This document shows positions 1 through 5,956 of a DNA stretch of 6,377 bases, in pieces; the first letter of the stretch is position 1; the number at the start of each line of letters is the position of its first letter. Under the pieces are notes generated by a model. The model did no database searches, was not told the origin of the DNA, and saw nothing but the letters and a program-made list of their open reading frames with translations. Location of the stretch: contig CADBSX010000016.1 of NCBI GenBank assembly GCA_902797515.1, positions 1 through 6,377 on the forward strand, written 5' to 3'. Source of the DNA: an uncultured Eubacteriales bacterium. Lineage in GTDB: Bacteria > Bacillota > Clostridia > Christensenellales > Borkfalkiaceae. The position numbers and the translations under genes were made by a program.

Positions 1-57
1 GCGGGAGCCCCTCGGCAAAAATATCCGCAAGCGGACATTGACGAGATGACAGATTAA
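1..57 (+). other. Possible C-terminal tail of a convergent plus-strand gene
   Basis: The bases before the terminator at 75-102 are open in frame 1 from the window edge to a TAA at 55-57, giving an 18-residue tail that ends in DEMTD. Frame 2 is also open to a TGA at 47-49, giving a basic tail that ends in RTLTR, so the frame is not settled. The bidirectional terminator just downstream suggests that a plus-strand gene ends here. No product can be named from so little sequence. Confidence 0.3.
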
Positions 58-74
58 GTTTCAGAAAACAAAAT

Positions 75-102
75 AAAAAAGAGGCGTTTCGCCTCTTTTT
101 TT
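75..102. terminator. Bidirectional intrinsic terminator
   Basis: A 6-bp GC-rich stem (GAGGCG at 81-86, CGCCTC at 90-95) closes a 3-nt TTT loop. It is flanked by an A-tract at 75-80 and a T-tract at 96-102, which can extend the pairing. Read on either strand it gives a stem followed by a U-run. It lies 12 nt past the stop codon of the permease-kinase gene on the minus strand and could also end whatever plus-strand gene enters from the left edge. Confidence 0.85.
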
Positions 103-114
103 CGTCCGTAATTA

Positions 115-3033
115 TTATTTCAATACCTTTCTCAAAGTCTCAAACATCTTTTCGACGTCGATAGGCTTTGCGATATGCCCGTTCATACCGGCGTTTTCAG
201 CCTCTTTTATATCTTCCGAAAATACGTTCGCGGTCATCGCGAGTACGGGAATATTGCCCTTTTCTCCGCCTATCGAGCGGATCTCTCTCGTCGCCTCGTA
301 ACCGTTCATAACGGGCATCTGCACGTCCATAAGAATTACGTCGTATTCGCCCGCCTCGGCGGCTTTTACCTTTTCCACCGCCTCTTTGCCGTTTTCCGCG
401 GTGTCCGTCTCTATTCCCGCGCCCGCGAGGACGAGACACGCTATTTCCCTGTTGACCGCGTTGTCGTCAACGACTAAAAATCTCTTGCCCGTAAAATCCG
501 TTTCTTTCGCGGTTTCCGCGCTCTCTTCGCTCTTATCCTCTTCCGCCACGGGGAAACCGAGGGATATGATAAATTCCGTTCCCTCGTCCTGCTTTGTCAC
601 GACTTCTATCTTTCCGCCCATCATATCGACGAAACTCTTCGTTATCGCCATGCCGAGCCCCGTGCCCTGAATTTTATTGACGGTATTGTTGCGTTCGCGC
701 TCGAACGCCTCGAACACTCTCGCCGCAAATTCCTCGCTCATGCCTATTCCGTTATCCTTTACTCTGATTTCGTAAAGCGCCTTTCCGTCGCCGAAACCGG
801 TCTGGACGAGCACGACGGAAACTCTGCCCCCTTCGGGCGTGAATTTGAAAGCGTTGGACACAAGATTCAAAAGTATCCGCATAAGTCTGTTTTCGTCGAG
901 AATAACTTTTTTATCGAATATCTTCGGTATTTCCACCGTATAGGCGATATTCTTCTGCTCCATCTGCTCGGAAAATATCTCGCGGACTTTATCCATCGTG
1001 ACCGTAATATCGCAAGGCGCGGTGATAAGTTCCATTTTCCCGCTCTCTATCCTGCTCATATCCAGAATATCGTTGATAAGAGACAAGAGGTACTTGCTCG
1101 AATAGTCTATCTTTTCAACGTATTTTCTGGCTTTCGGCGGCAAATCCGGCTCCTTTAAAGCGAGGTCGGAATAGCCCGTAATGGCGTTCATCGGCGTCCT
1201 GATGTCGTGGCTCATATTCGACAGGAACACCGATTTCGCGTTGCTGCGCTTTTCGGCGAGAAGTTTTTCTTCTTCGCTCTTTATTTCCCTTTTTCTGACG
1301 ACCGAGAAAATACTCAATATTATCACGAGAGAAACGAGGATTATCCCCATCTGCACTACGCCGTCGCCCAAAAACGCGGCGTTGAGCGCGCGCATCTTGT
1401 CGGACGCGTATTTTTCGGCGGCTCGGGCGGTCTCGTCGTCGGGATCGAGACCGAGGTCGTTCATAGTCTGTTCGTATTTCGCCGTCACGTCGTCTATCGC
1501 CTCTTTCGTGCGATTGTTGGTGGAACTGCGAGCCCACATAAGAGAAACGAGAAAGATAAGCACGAGCAACGCTATCCATACCACCGAAGTCTTGCCGAGC
1601 CGACGCATCTTGTCGGCGGATATAAGAAATCTGATAAATATTATGCCTATTATGCTCCACGTGACGAGTATCAGATAAGACGCCGTGGTAAGCGAACTCG
1701 CCGCGCCTATATCGGGGATAAGCAGATAAAAGGCGAAAGCGGCGGATATGGCGAAACCGATTATTCCCGTAATTTCGACCGACGTCTTTTTCTCTTCCCT
1801 TGCCGACTTCCACGCGGCGAGCGAAGCGTAGGCGTAGGCTATCGACGCGCCTATCGTGGTGACGTCCACTATCCAGCCTATCGCCGTGCGGCCGAAAAAC
1901 GGAATAACGAAAGAGATCAGGGCGATAACGCATATAGCGTTCGCGGGAACGCCGTTTTTATTGAGTTTGCCGAAAAACGACGGGATAATTCCGTCTTCGG
2001 AGAGCGAATACGCGAGCCTGCTCGACGCGGAAAACGTCGCGACTATTCCCGTCGCTATCCCCGCGAAAGCCGCTATACCGAGAATTGCCACGCCGACAAC
2101 GCCTAACGTCGTTTCCGCGGCGTAGAAAGTCGGAAGTCCGTGCGTTCCGCTCATATTCCCCGACGCGGCGAGATATTCCGCCCTGCCCGCGAAACCTTCG
2201 GGAAGAGCCGCGACCGCCGTAAAATTCAAAAGCACGTAGGAGAGCGTTCCCGCCAAAAGCGCGAAGATTATTATCGCGAGAGTTTTTCTCTTTCTGAAAT
2301 TGAATTCCGCGGAAGAGTGAGAGATCGACTCGAAACCGACGAACGCCCACGGCGCAAGCGCGGCTATCGCGAATACCTGCGACGCGGGATTGCCTTCTCC
2401 GCCGAAAGCGGGCGAAAACGCAGGAAGAGAGCCCCCGTTTTTGACAAGCGCGGCGATAAAACATACCGTTATACCGCCAAGCAGTGCGAAGGCGAAAACT
2501 ATCTGCGTCCATTTCGCGACCTTTCCGCCCGCGGCGCAGACGAGCCCGAAAACGACTATCGCGGCGACGGACAAAAGGACTTCCCCGAAATACACGTCGT
2601 ATCCCGCGACGGTATAGTGAAAACCGAATTTGAAGAAGTCGCCGAAAAGCGTTCTCGAAAAAATCGAGAGCGCGGTCGCGTTCGCCCAAAGTATCGCTAT
2701 ATACGTGAGAAGTAAAAACCACGCGCATAAAAATCCGTGGTCGTATCCGAACGACTTTTTAGCGTAGGCGTAAGCGCCGCCCGCGTCCGAATTCCTGTTC
2801 ATAAGAAAGTGGTAATTCACGCCGATAACGAACATTACCGCCGCCCCGACGAGCATCCCTATCGCCGTTCCGACAGGTCCCGCTATCGGCAGGAAAGTCG
2901 TCCCGGGCATCACGAACGAGCCCCAGCCTACGCTGCATCCGAACGCCAGCGCCCACACGCCCAAAGGCGATAAATACTTTTTAAGTTGAGTTTCTCCGCC
3001 CGTCGCGGCGGCCCCGTCTTTGATTTTACGCAT
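115..3033 (-). CDS. APC-family amino-acid permease fused to hybrid histidine kinase (HisKA-HATPase-REC)
   Basis: This is a 972-residue membrane sensor kinase with a transporter-like input. Residues 20-470 form an APC-superfamily core with about 12 membrane helices. The unwound first helix is seen as GWGSFVMPG near 36-44, the NSDAGGAYAYAKKSFG loop lies at 81-96, and FVGFESISHSSAE lies at 231-243. Two further helices (about 482-500 and 561-579) enclose about 60 mostly charged residues. Positive charges at 472-481 and 580-585 fit a topology that puts this segment outside and the kinase inside. HisKA follows with SHDIRTP (phospho-acceptor H609), then the N box (N727), G1 DNGIGM (760-765), F box (774-777) and G2 GTGLGM (790-795). 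A receiver domain follows with D856/D857, phospho-acceptor D903, T934 and K956. All key kinase and receiver residues are present. No HPt domain is visible. The ATG at 3031-3033 has no Shine-Dalgarno, but no better start precedes the first membrane helix. The likely role, sensing an amino acid or similar solute, is inferred; transport activity is unknown. Confidence 0.93.
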   Translation of the reverse strand: MRKIKDGAAATGGETQLKKYLSPLGVWALAFGCSVGWGSFVMPGTTFLPIAGPVGTAIGMLVGAAVMFVIGVNYHFLMNRNSDAGGAYAYAKKSFGYDHGFLCAWFLLLTYIAILWANATALSIFSRTLFGDFFKFGFHYTVAGYDVYFGEVLLSVAAIVVFGLVCAAGGKVAKWTQIVFAFALLGGITVCFIAALVKNGGSLPAFSPAFGGEGNPASQVFAIAALAPWAFVGFESISHSSAEFNFRKRKTLAIIIFALLAGTLSYVLLNFTAVAALPEGFAGRAEYLAASGNMSGTHGLPTFYAAETTLGVVGVAILGIAAFAGIATGIVATFSASSRLAYSLSEDGIIPSFFGKLNKNGVPANAICVIALISFVIPFFGRTAIGWIVDVTTIGASIAYAYASLAAWKSAREEKKTSVEITGIIGFAISAAFAFYLLIPDIGAASSLTTASYLILVTWSIIGIIFIRFLISADKMRRLGKTSVVWIALLVLIFLVSLMWARSSTNNRTKEAIDDVTAKYEQTMNDLGLDPDDETARAAEKYASDKMRALNAAFLGDGVVQMGIILVSLVIILSIFSVVRKREIKSEEEKLLAEKRSNAKSVFLSNMSHDIRTPMNAITGYSDLALKEPDLPPKARKYVEKIDYSSKYLLSLINDILDMSRIESGKMELITAPCDITVTMDKVREIFSEQMEQKNIAYTVEIPKIFDKKVILDENRLMRILLNLVSNAFKFTPEGGRVSVVLVQTGFGDGKALYEIRVKDNGIGMSEEFAARVFEAFERERNNTVNKIQGTGLGMAITKSFVDMMGGKIEVVTKQDEGTEFIISLGFPVAEEDKSEESAETAKETDFTGKRFLVVDDNAVNREIACLVLAGAGIETDTAENGKEAVEKVKAAEAGEYDVILMDVQMPVMNGYEATREIRSIGGEKGNIPVLAMTANVFSEDIKEAENAGMNGHIAKPIDVEKMFETLRKVLK

Positions 3034-3075
3034 AATTACGTCTTTGATTATACCACAAATAAATTATTATTTCAA
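3034..3075 (-). promoter_or_regulatory. Strong sigma-A-type promoter of the permease-kinase gene, very short leader
   Basis: On the minus strand TTGAAA (3070-3075) is separated by exactly 17 nt from a perfect TATAAT (3047-3052), which is preceded by TGG, an extended -10 element. Only 13 nt lie between the -10 box and the ATG. The expected transcription start near 3040 would leave a leader of about 6-7 nt with no room for a Shine-Dalgarno. A weaker upstream -10-like GATAAT at 3078-3083 has no convincing -35 box. No operator-like palindrome is visible here. Confidence 0.75.
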
Positions 3076-3086
3076 GTATTATCAGT

Positions 3087-3122
3087 CGAGCCCCCGAAAA
3101 TCTTGACGATTTTCGGGGCTCG
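3087..3122. terminator. Hairpin downstream of the aldo/keto reductase gene, imperfect terminator
   Basis: CGAGCCCC plus one bulged C plus GAAAATC (3087-3102) pairs with GATTTTCGGGGCTCG (3108-3122) around a 5-nt loop, giving a stable stem of about 15 bp. It begins 17 nt past the reductase stop codon, so it probably marks the 3' end of the operon. In the minus-strand transcript the stem is followed by ACTGATAATA and not by a U-run. The T6 run (3128-3133) lies on the plus-strand exit side, 5 nt beyond the stem. It may act as a weak terminator or an mRNA 3'-end stabiliser. Confidence 0.6.
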
Positions 3123-3138
3123 CGCGCTTTTTTGTCTT

Positions 3139-3987
3139 TTATTCTTTTTCGTAGGGAACGTGCCACTCGGCGTAACGGACGAGAGACTCCTCCGTCCTTA
3201 TATGCCGTCTTTCGCCGCTGTTCAAAGTCGCGATCTTATCCATATCCTCTTTCGTAAGTTCGAAGTCGAATATATCTATATTATCCCTGATATGCTCCGG
3301 ATTTTTGCTCCCGGGGATAACGATGAATCCCGACTGCACGTGCCATTTGAGGACTATCTGCGCCGCGCTCTTGCCGTACTTTTTCGCAATCGACGCAATA
3401 ACTTCCGAACCGAGAAGATCCGCCGTTCTTCCCTTGCCGCCGAGCGGATACCACGACATTATCCTTATATCCTCTTTATCCGTGGTTTTCCGCAACTCTT
3501 CCTGCGGATAAAAGGGATGGCACTCGACCTGTATCACCTGCGGTTTTAAAGAAAACTCTTTTAACACGTCGGCGATATACTCCCCCTCGAAGTTCGACAC
3601 GCCTATACTTCTTATCTTGCCGTCTTTATACGCGCGGACGAGTTTATCGTATCCCTCGCGCCAATTTTTCGTAGGCTGATGAAGGAACAAAAGGTCGATA
3701 TAGTCCGTTTTAAGCCTTTCGAGCGTTTCTTCGACCGCGTTCGGATTTTCGTATTCCGTCGGCCAGAGTTTCGTGGAAAGGAAAATATCTTCCCTCTTTA
3801 CGCCGCCGCTTTTCATACCTCTTCCGACCGCCCTTTCGTTCCTGTACGCGTTGGCGGTATCGACGAGCCTGTATCCCGCTTTCAGCGCCTCTCTGACGCT
3901 GTTTTCGGCGTCCGCGGGCTCTAAAAGAAAAGTGCCTATTCCCACCGTCGGCATCATCACGCCGTTATTCAGTCTGACTTCTTTCAT
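3139..3987 (-). CDS. Aldo/keto reductase (NADPH-dependent, diketogluconate-reductase-like)
   Basis: This 282-residue cytosolic protein has the usual length for the aldo/keto reductase family, whose members reduce aldehydes and ketones to alcohols with NAD(P)H. The catalytic tetrad is visible as D43, Y48, K73 and H103. The family signatures are present: GYRLVDTANAYRNERAVG at 38-55, IGVSNF at 128-133, and the cofactor-binding IPGSKNPEHIRDNI segment at 224-237. The sequence looks like the bacterial AKR5-type branch (2,5-diketo-D-gluconate or methylglyoxal reductase-like enzymes); the true substrate cannot be read from sequence. The start is fixed by AAGGAGGA at 3995-4002, 7 nt before the ATG. 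It is the last gene of the TetR operon, 38 A/T-rich nt after the flavodoxin gene, and probably serves in carbonyl detoxification there (inference). Confidence 0.93.
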   Translation of the reverse strand: MKEVRLNNGVMMPTVGIGTFLLEPADAENSVREALKAGYRLVDTANAYRNERAVGRGMKSGGVKREDIFLSTKLWPTEYENPNAVEETLERLKTDYIDLLFLHQPTKNWREGYDKLVRAYKDGKIRSIGVSNFEGEYIADVLKEFSLKPQVIQVECHPFYPQEELRKTTDKEDIRIMSWYPLGGKGRTADLLGSEVIASIAKKYGKSAAQIVLKWHVQSGFIVIPGSKNPEHIRDNIDIFDFELTKEDMDKIATLNSGERRHIRTEESLVRYAEWHVPYEKE

Positions 3988-4025
3988 AATTGTTTCCTCC
4001 TTTTATTTTTTATTTTTTTATCCTT

Positions 4026-4541
4026 TTATTCAATATTGTCTGTTATCCATTTTTCGACTTCTTTTTTCGCCGATCCCACGCGCGAACCGACTATCGGCAG
4101 TCCCTCTTTCACGTCCGCGCCTCTCGCAATCTTCCTTATATCCGAAACGACGCTCGCGAGCCCGCTCCCCTCGTGAGTTACGAAAGGCATCACCGTCTTT
4201 CCCGAAAAGTCGAGACTTTCGAGTTGAGTGAACATAGGTCTCGGCATCGTTCCCCAGTAAACGGGCGCGCCTATGAATATGACGCTATAACCGTCTATCG
4301 CTTTAAGGCGTTCTTTGATTTCGGGCAACTTTCCCGCGTTCGCCTCTTCTTTCGCCTCTTGTATGCACTGCATATAATCTGCCGAATACGGGACTTTTCT
4401 CTCGACTTTGAAAAGGTCCGCCCCGCATATATCGCGGATATACTCCGCGACGACCTCGGTGTTTCCTTTATCTATATATTTGAGCGCCCCTCCGAAATAG
4501 TTTTCGTCCGCCCTCGAAAAATATATGACCAACGCTTTCAT
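4026..4541 (-). CDS. Flavodoxin-family FMN protein
   Basis: This 171-residue protein has the flavodoxin fold and is expected to bind FMN and carry electrons or act as a small NAD(P)H-linked oxidoreductase in the cytosol. The first strand and phosphate loop are MKALVIYFSR leading through an extended ADENYFGG stretch to GNTE (26-29). FMN-contacting loops follow at GAPVYWGTMP (91-100) and THEGSG (122-127). The long loop and the YxADYMQC segment near 52-59 match the 'flavodoxin_4'-type proteins of Firmicutes more than classic short-chain flavodoxins. Its ATG overlaps the stop of the preceding cupin-CMD gene in an ATGA (4538-4541), which suggests translational coupling. GGAGG at 4551-4555, 9 nt upstream, also serves it. 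Its redox partner is unknown; the neighbouring cupin-CMD protein and aldo/keto reductase are candidates to act in the same response. Confidence 0.92.
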   Translation of the reverse strand: MKALVIYFSRADENYFGGALKYIDKGNTEVVAEYIRDICGADLFKVERKVPYSADYMQCIQEAKEEANAGKLPEIKERLKAIDGYSVIFIGAPVYWGTMPRPMFTQLESLDFSGKTVMPFVTHEGSGLASVVSDIRKIARGADVKEGLPIVGSRVGSAKKEVEKWITDNIE

Positions 4542-5296
4542 TTATCCTCTCCTCCGTAAATTTCTTTTACGTATCTTAAAGCCGCCCAGATTTTAGGCCA
4601 GCCGACGTACATCGCTATATGCGTCAGGCTCTCCGCGATCTCGCCGAGCGAAACGCCGTTTTTCTTGGAATTGGAAATATGGTATTTAAGCGAAGAATCG
4701 GTCACGCCTTGCGAAACGAGCGCGACGACGGTTAAAACGCACCTCTTTTTCACGTCGAGATACGCCGTTCTGTTCCAGACCTCGCCGAAAAGAATATCGT
4801 CGTTGAGCCTCGCGAATTCCGGCGCGATTTCAATAAGTTGATCCCGTCCCGCAGTCTGCTTTATATCCGACTTTTTATGAACGGCGTTCGCGGCGGCGTA
4901 ATCTTCTTCAGAAACGGGCTCCGCCCATACCGTTCCCGCGTTCTTCCCCGCTATCTCCACCGCGATATGCGCAAAAACGGAGTCTTTCGCCGCGCCGTGC
5001 CAATGCTTTACGCCCGTCTTTATAAGCACGCAGTCGCCCGCCGTGAGTTCTATCGGCTCTTTCCCCTCTTCCGCGTAATATCCGCGCCCGTAAGTCGCGA
5101 GAAGCAATTGCCCGCCGCCCTCTTCGGCGTTGTGGATATGCCAGAAATTCCGACAGCCCGCCTCGAAAGTCACGTTCGCGACGGACGCCCCTTTTTCGCA
5201 GAGCATATTGAGATAACTTTGCCCTGTGAAATATTTGCCGTACGGATTAGGCTCGTCCAAACCGAAAGGCACCGTTCTCAATTCCTCTTCAATCAT
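4538..5296 (-). CDS. Cupin plus carboxymuconolactone-decarboxylase-like two-domain protein
   Basis: The protein is 252 residues long. The N-terminal half (about 20-125) is a cupin with a metal site visible as WHIH (H53, H55), Q63 in GGGQLLLATYGRGYY, and H98 in VKHWHGA. This pattern resembles the manganese cupins related to bacterial hydroxynitrile lyases. The C-terminal half (about 155-248) is a CMD/AhpD-like helical domain with GEVWNR (171-176), LKYHISNSKKNGVS (203-216) and ESLTHIAMYVGWPKIW (222-237). The CxxC pair of AhpD peroxidases is absent, so an alkylhydroperoxidase-type thiol reaction is unlikely. Family members are widespread but mostly uncharacterised; a lyase, isomerase or hydrolase-like step on a small keto or lactone compound is plausible but unproven. 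The start is supported by AAGGAG (5305-5310), 8 nt upstream and inside the end of the TetR gene. It overlaps TetR by 8 nt and the flavodoxin gene by 4 nt. Confidence 0.9.
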   Translation of the reverse strand: MIEEELRTVPFGLDEPNPYGKYFTGQSYLNMLCEKGASVANVTFEAGCRNFWHIHNAEEGGGQLLLATYGRGYYAEEGKEPIELTAGDCVLIKTGVKHWHGAAKDSVFAHIAVEIAGKNAGTVWAEPVSEEDYAAANAVHKKSDIKQTAGRDQLIEIAPEFARLNDDILFGEVWNRTAYLDVKKRCVLTVVALVSQGVTDSSLKYHISNSKKNGVSLGEIAESLTHIAMYVGWPKIWAALRYVKEIYGGEDK

Positions 5297-5822
5297 TTTT
5301 TACACTCCTTTTTATATAGTCCGAAACGATCGCGGCGGGATCGACGCCGCCGTCCGTGAAACACCACAAGTTGAGCGCGCCGTAGTAAACGCTCACCGCC
5401 TCTTTCGCCTCTTTTTCGTCGCCGAGTATCTCGGCGACCGCACGTATATCGTAGTTCAATTTACTCTTCCCGTAAAAACTTCCCCTGACGCTGTGCGAAA
5501 ACCATTGCTGCGCCGTTTTAAGCCCGCTTTTCTTTATGTGGTTTATCGAATTTTCGAGAAAAAACCGCAACCTCTCGGCTTTCGGAAGGCTCGCGTCAGA
5601 TTTTAAGTCGTCGTAAAATATCTTTATTTCCCGCTCTATAAGGTCCTCTTTCGATTTGAAATGAATATAGAACGCGCCCTTCGATACGCCCGCCGCTTTC
5701 GTTATTTCCTCGACCGATACGCCGTCGTATCCCCTTTCGTTTATAAGCGCGATCGCCGCCGCCGCGATCTTTCTCTTATTCTCTTCCGATTGCTCTCTTC
5801 TTCCCGTGTTGTCGTATTTCAT
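5289..5822 (-). CDS. TetR/AcrR-family transcriptional regulator
   Basis: This 177-residue protein is near the family's usual length, slightly short. The N-terminal DNA-binding domain (about 15-62) ends in the typical helix-turn-helix VSVEEITKAAGVSKGAFYIHFKSKEDL (35-61). The C-terminal part (65-177) is helical and variable, as expected for the ligand-binding and dimer domain; the ligand cannot be predicted. It is the first gene of the operon with the cupin-CMD, flavodoxin and aldo/keto reductase genes, and it probably represses that operon by binding the inverted repeat over its own -35 box (inference). The ATG at 5820-5822 has no Shine-Dalgarno and lies only 6 nt past the -10 box, so the message is probably leaderless. 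No ATG, GTG or TTG follows in frame before the DNA-binding domain, so the assigned start is the best available. Confidence 0.93.
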   Translation of the reverse strand: MKYDNTGRREQSEENKRKIAAAAIALINERGYDGVSVEEITKAAGVSKGAFYIHFKSKEDLIEREIKIFYDDLKSDASLPKAERLRFFLENSINHIKKSGLKTAQQWFSHSVRGSFYGKSKLNYDIRAVAEILGDEKEAKEAVSVYYGALNLWCFTDGGVDPAAIVSDYIKRSVKND

Positions 5823-5857
5823 ATTCCGATTATACTATTTAATTGACCACAAGTCAA
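5823..5857 (-). promoter_or_regulatory. Promoter of the TetR operon, leaderless geometry
   Basis: On the minus strand TTGACT (5852-5857) and TATAAT (5829-5834) are separated by exactly 17 nt, close to the sigma-A consensus. The ATG of the TetR gene begins 6 nt after the -10 box. The expected transcription start therefore falls on, or within a base or two of, the A of the start codon. The promoter follows the terminator of the upstream dehydrogenase gene, so the operon is an independent unit. Confidence 0.8.
5843..5857. promoter_or_regulatory. Candidate TetR operator (15-bp inverted repeat)
   Basis: TTGAC (5843-5847) and GTCAA (5853-5857) form a perfect 5-bp inverted repeat around CACAA. The outer arm overlaps the whole -35 box and the rest covers the start of the spacer, so a bound dimer would block polymerase. 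TetR-family operators are commonly short palindromes of about this size next to the regulator's own gene. The assignment is inferred from position and symmetry. Confidence 0.55.
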
Positions 5858-5896
5858 GCAATTTAAAAACTTTATCGGAAAATTTTTTCAGACACG

Positions 5897-5936
5897 AAAA
5901 AAGGCGGCGGTATTTTCCGTCGAAAATACCGCCGCC
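5897..5936 (-). terminator. Strong intrinsic terminator of the dehydrogenase transcript
   Basis: On the minus strand a perfect 14-bp stem (arms 5923-5936 and 5903-5916, GGCGGCGGTATTTT type) closes a 6-nt loop and is followed directly by T6 (5897-5902). It lies 20 nt after the stop codon of the short-chain dehydrogenase gene and isolates that gene from the TetR operon. On the plus strand the stem is followed by GCATATTTCTTT, a poor U-run, so it works mainly in the minus direction. Confidence 0.9.
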
Positions 5937-5956
5937 GCATATTTCTTTCCGCGTTT

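Noticed and set aside
1115..1933. Long open minus-strand frame of 272 codons inside the permease-kinase gene
   Set aside because: It is a different frame of the same region with an Arg/Ser-rich, low-complexity composition and no recognisable domain. The fusion gene frame contains clear APC and kinase motifs.
1207..2715. Plus-strand open frames (1207-2106 and 2140-2715) opposite the permease-kinase gene
   Set aside because: They are Arg/Tyr/Glu-rich antisense shadows caused by the GCG/TCG-rich codon use, with no ribosome binding sites and no family motifs.
3078..3083. Alternative -10 box GATAAT (minus strand) that would give the kinase gene a longer leader
   Set aside because: No acceptable -35 box lies at the right distance, since the region upstream is the hairpin. 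The TTGAAA-N17-TATAAT promoter is far better.
2986..3549. Plus-strand open frame spanning the intergenic hairpin and the end of the aldo/keto reductase gene
   Set aside because: It crosses a promoter and a hairpin and lies antisense to a clear enzyme gene. It shows no domain and no ribosome binding site.
3988..4025. A/T-rich 38-nt gap before the aldo/keto reductase gene as a separate promoter
   Set aside because: No convincing -35/-10 pair is seen. The A-rich stretch together with the strong ribosome binding site is better read as an internal operon junction.
3052..5852. Shared heptamer TTGTGGT (minus strand; plus-strand ACCACAA at 3052-3058 and 5846-5852) in both promoters, as a possible common regulator site
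   Set aside because: Only seven bases match, at different places relative to the -35 and -10 boxes. The symmetric TTGAC/GTCAA arms are missing at the kinase promoter, so chance is likely.
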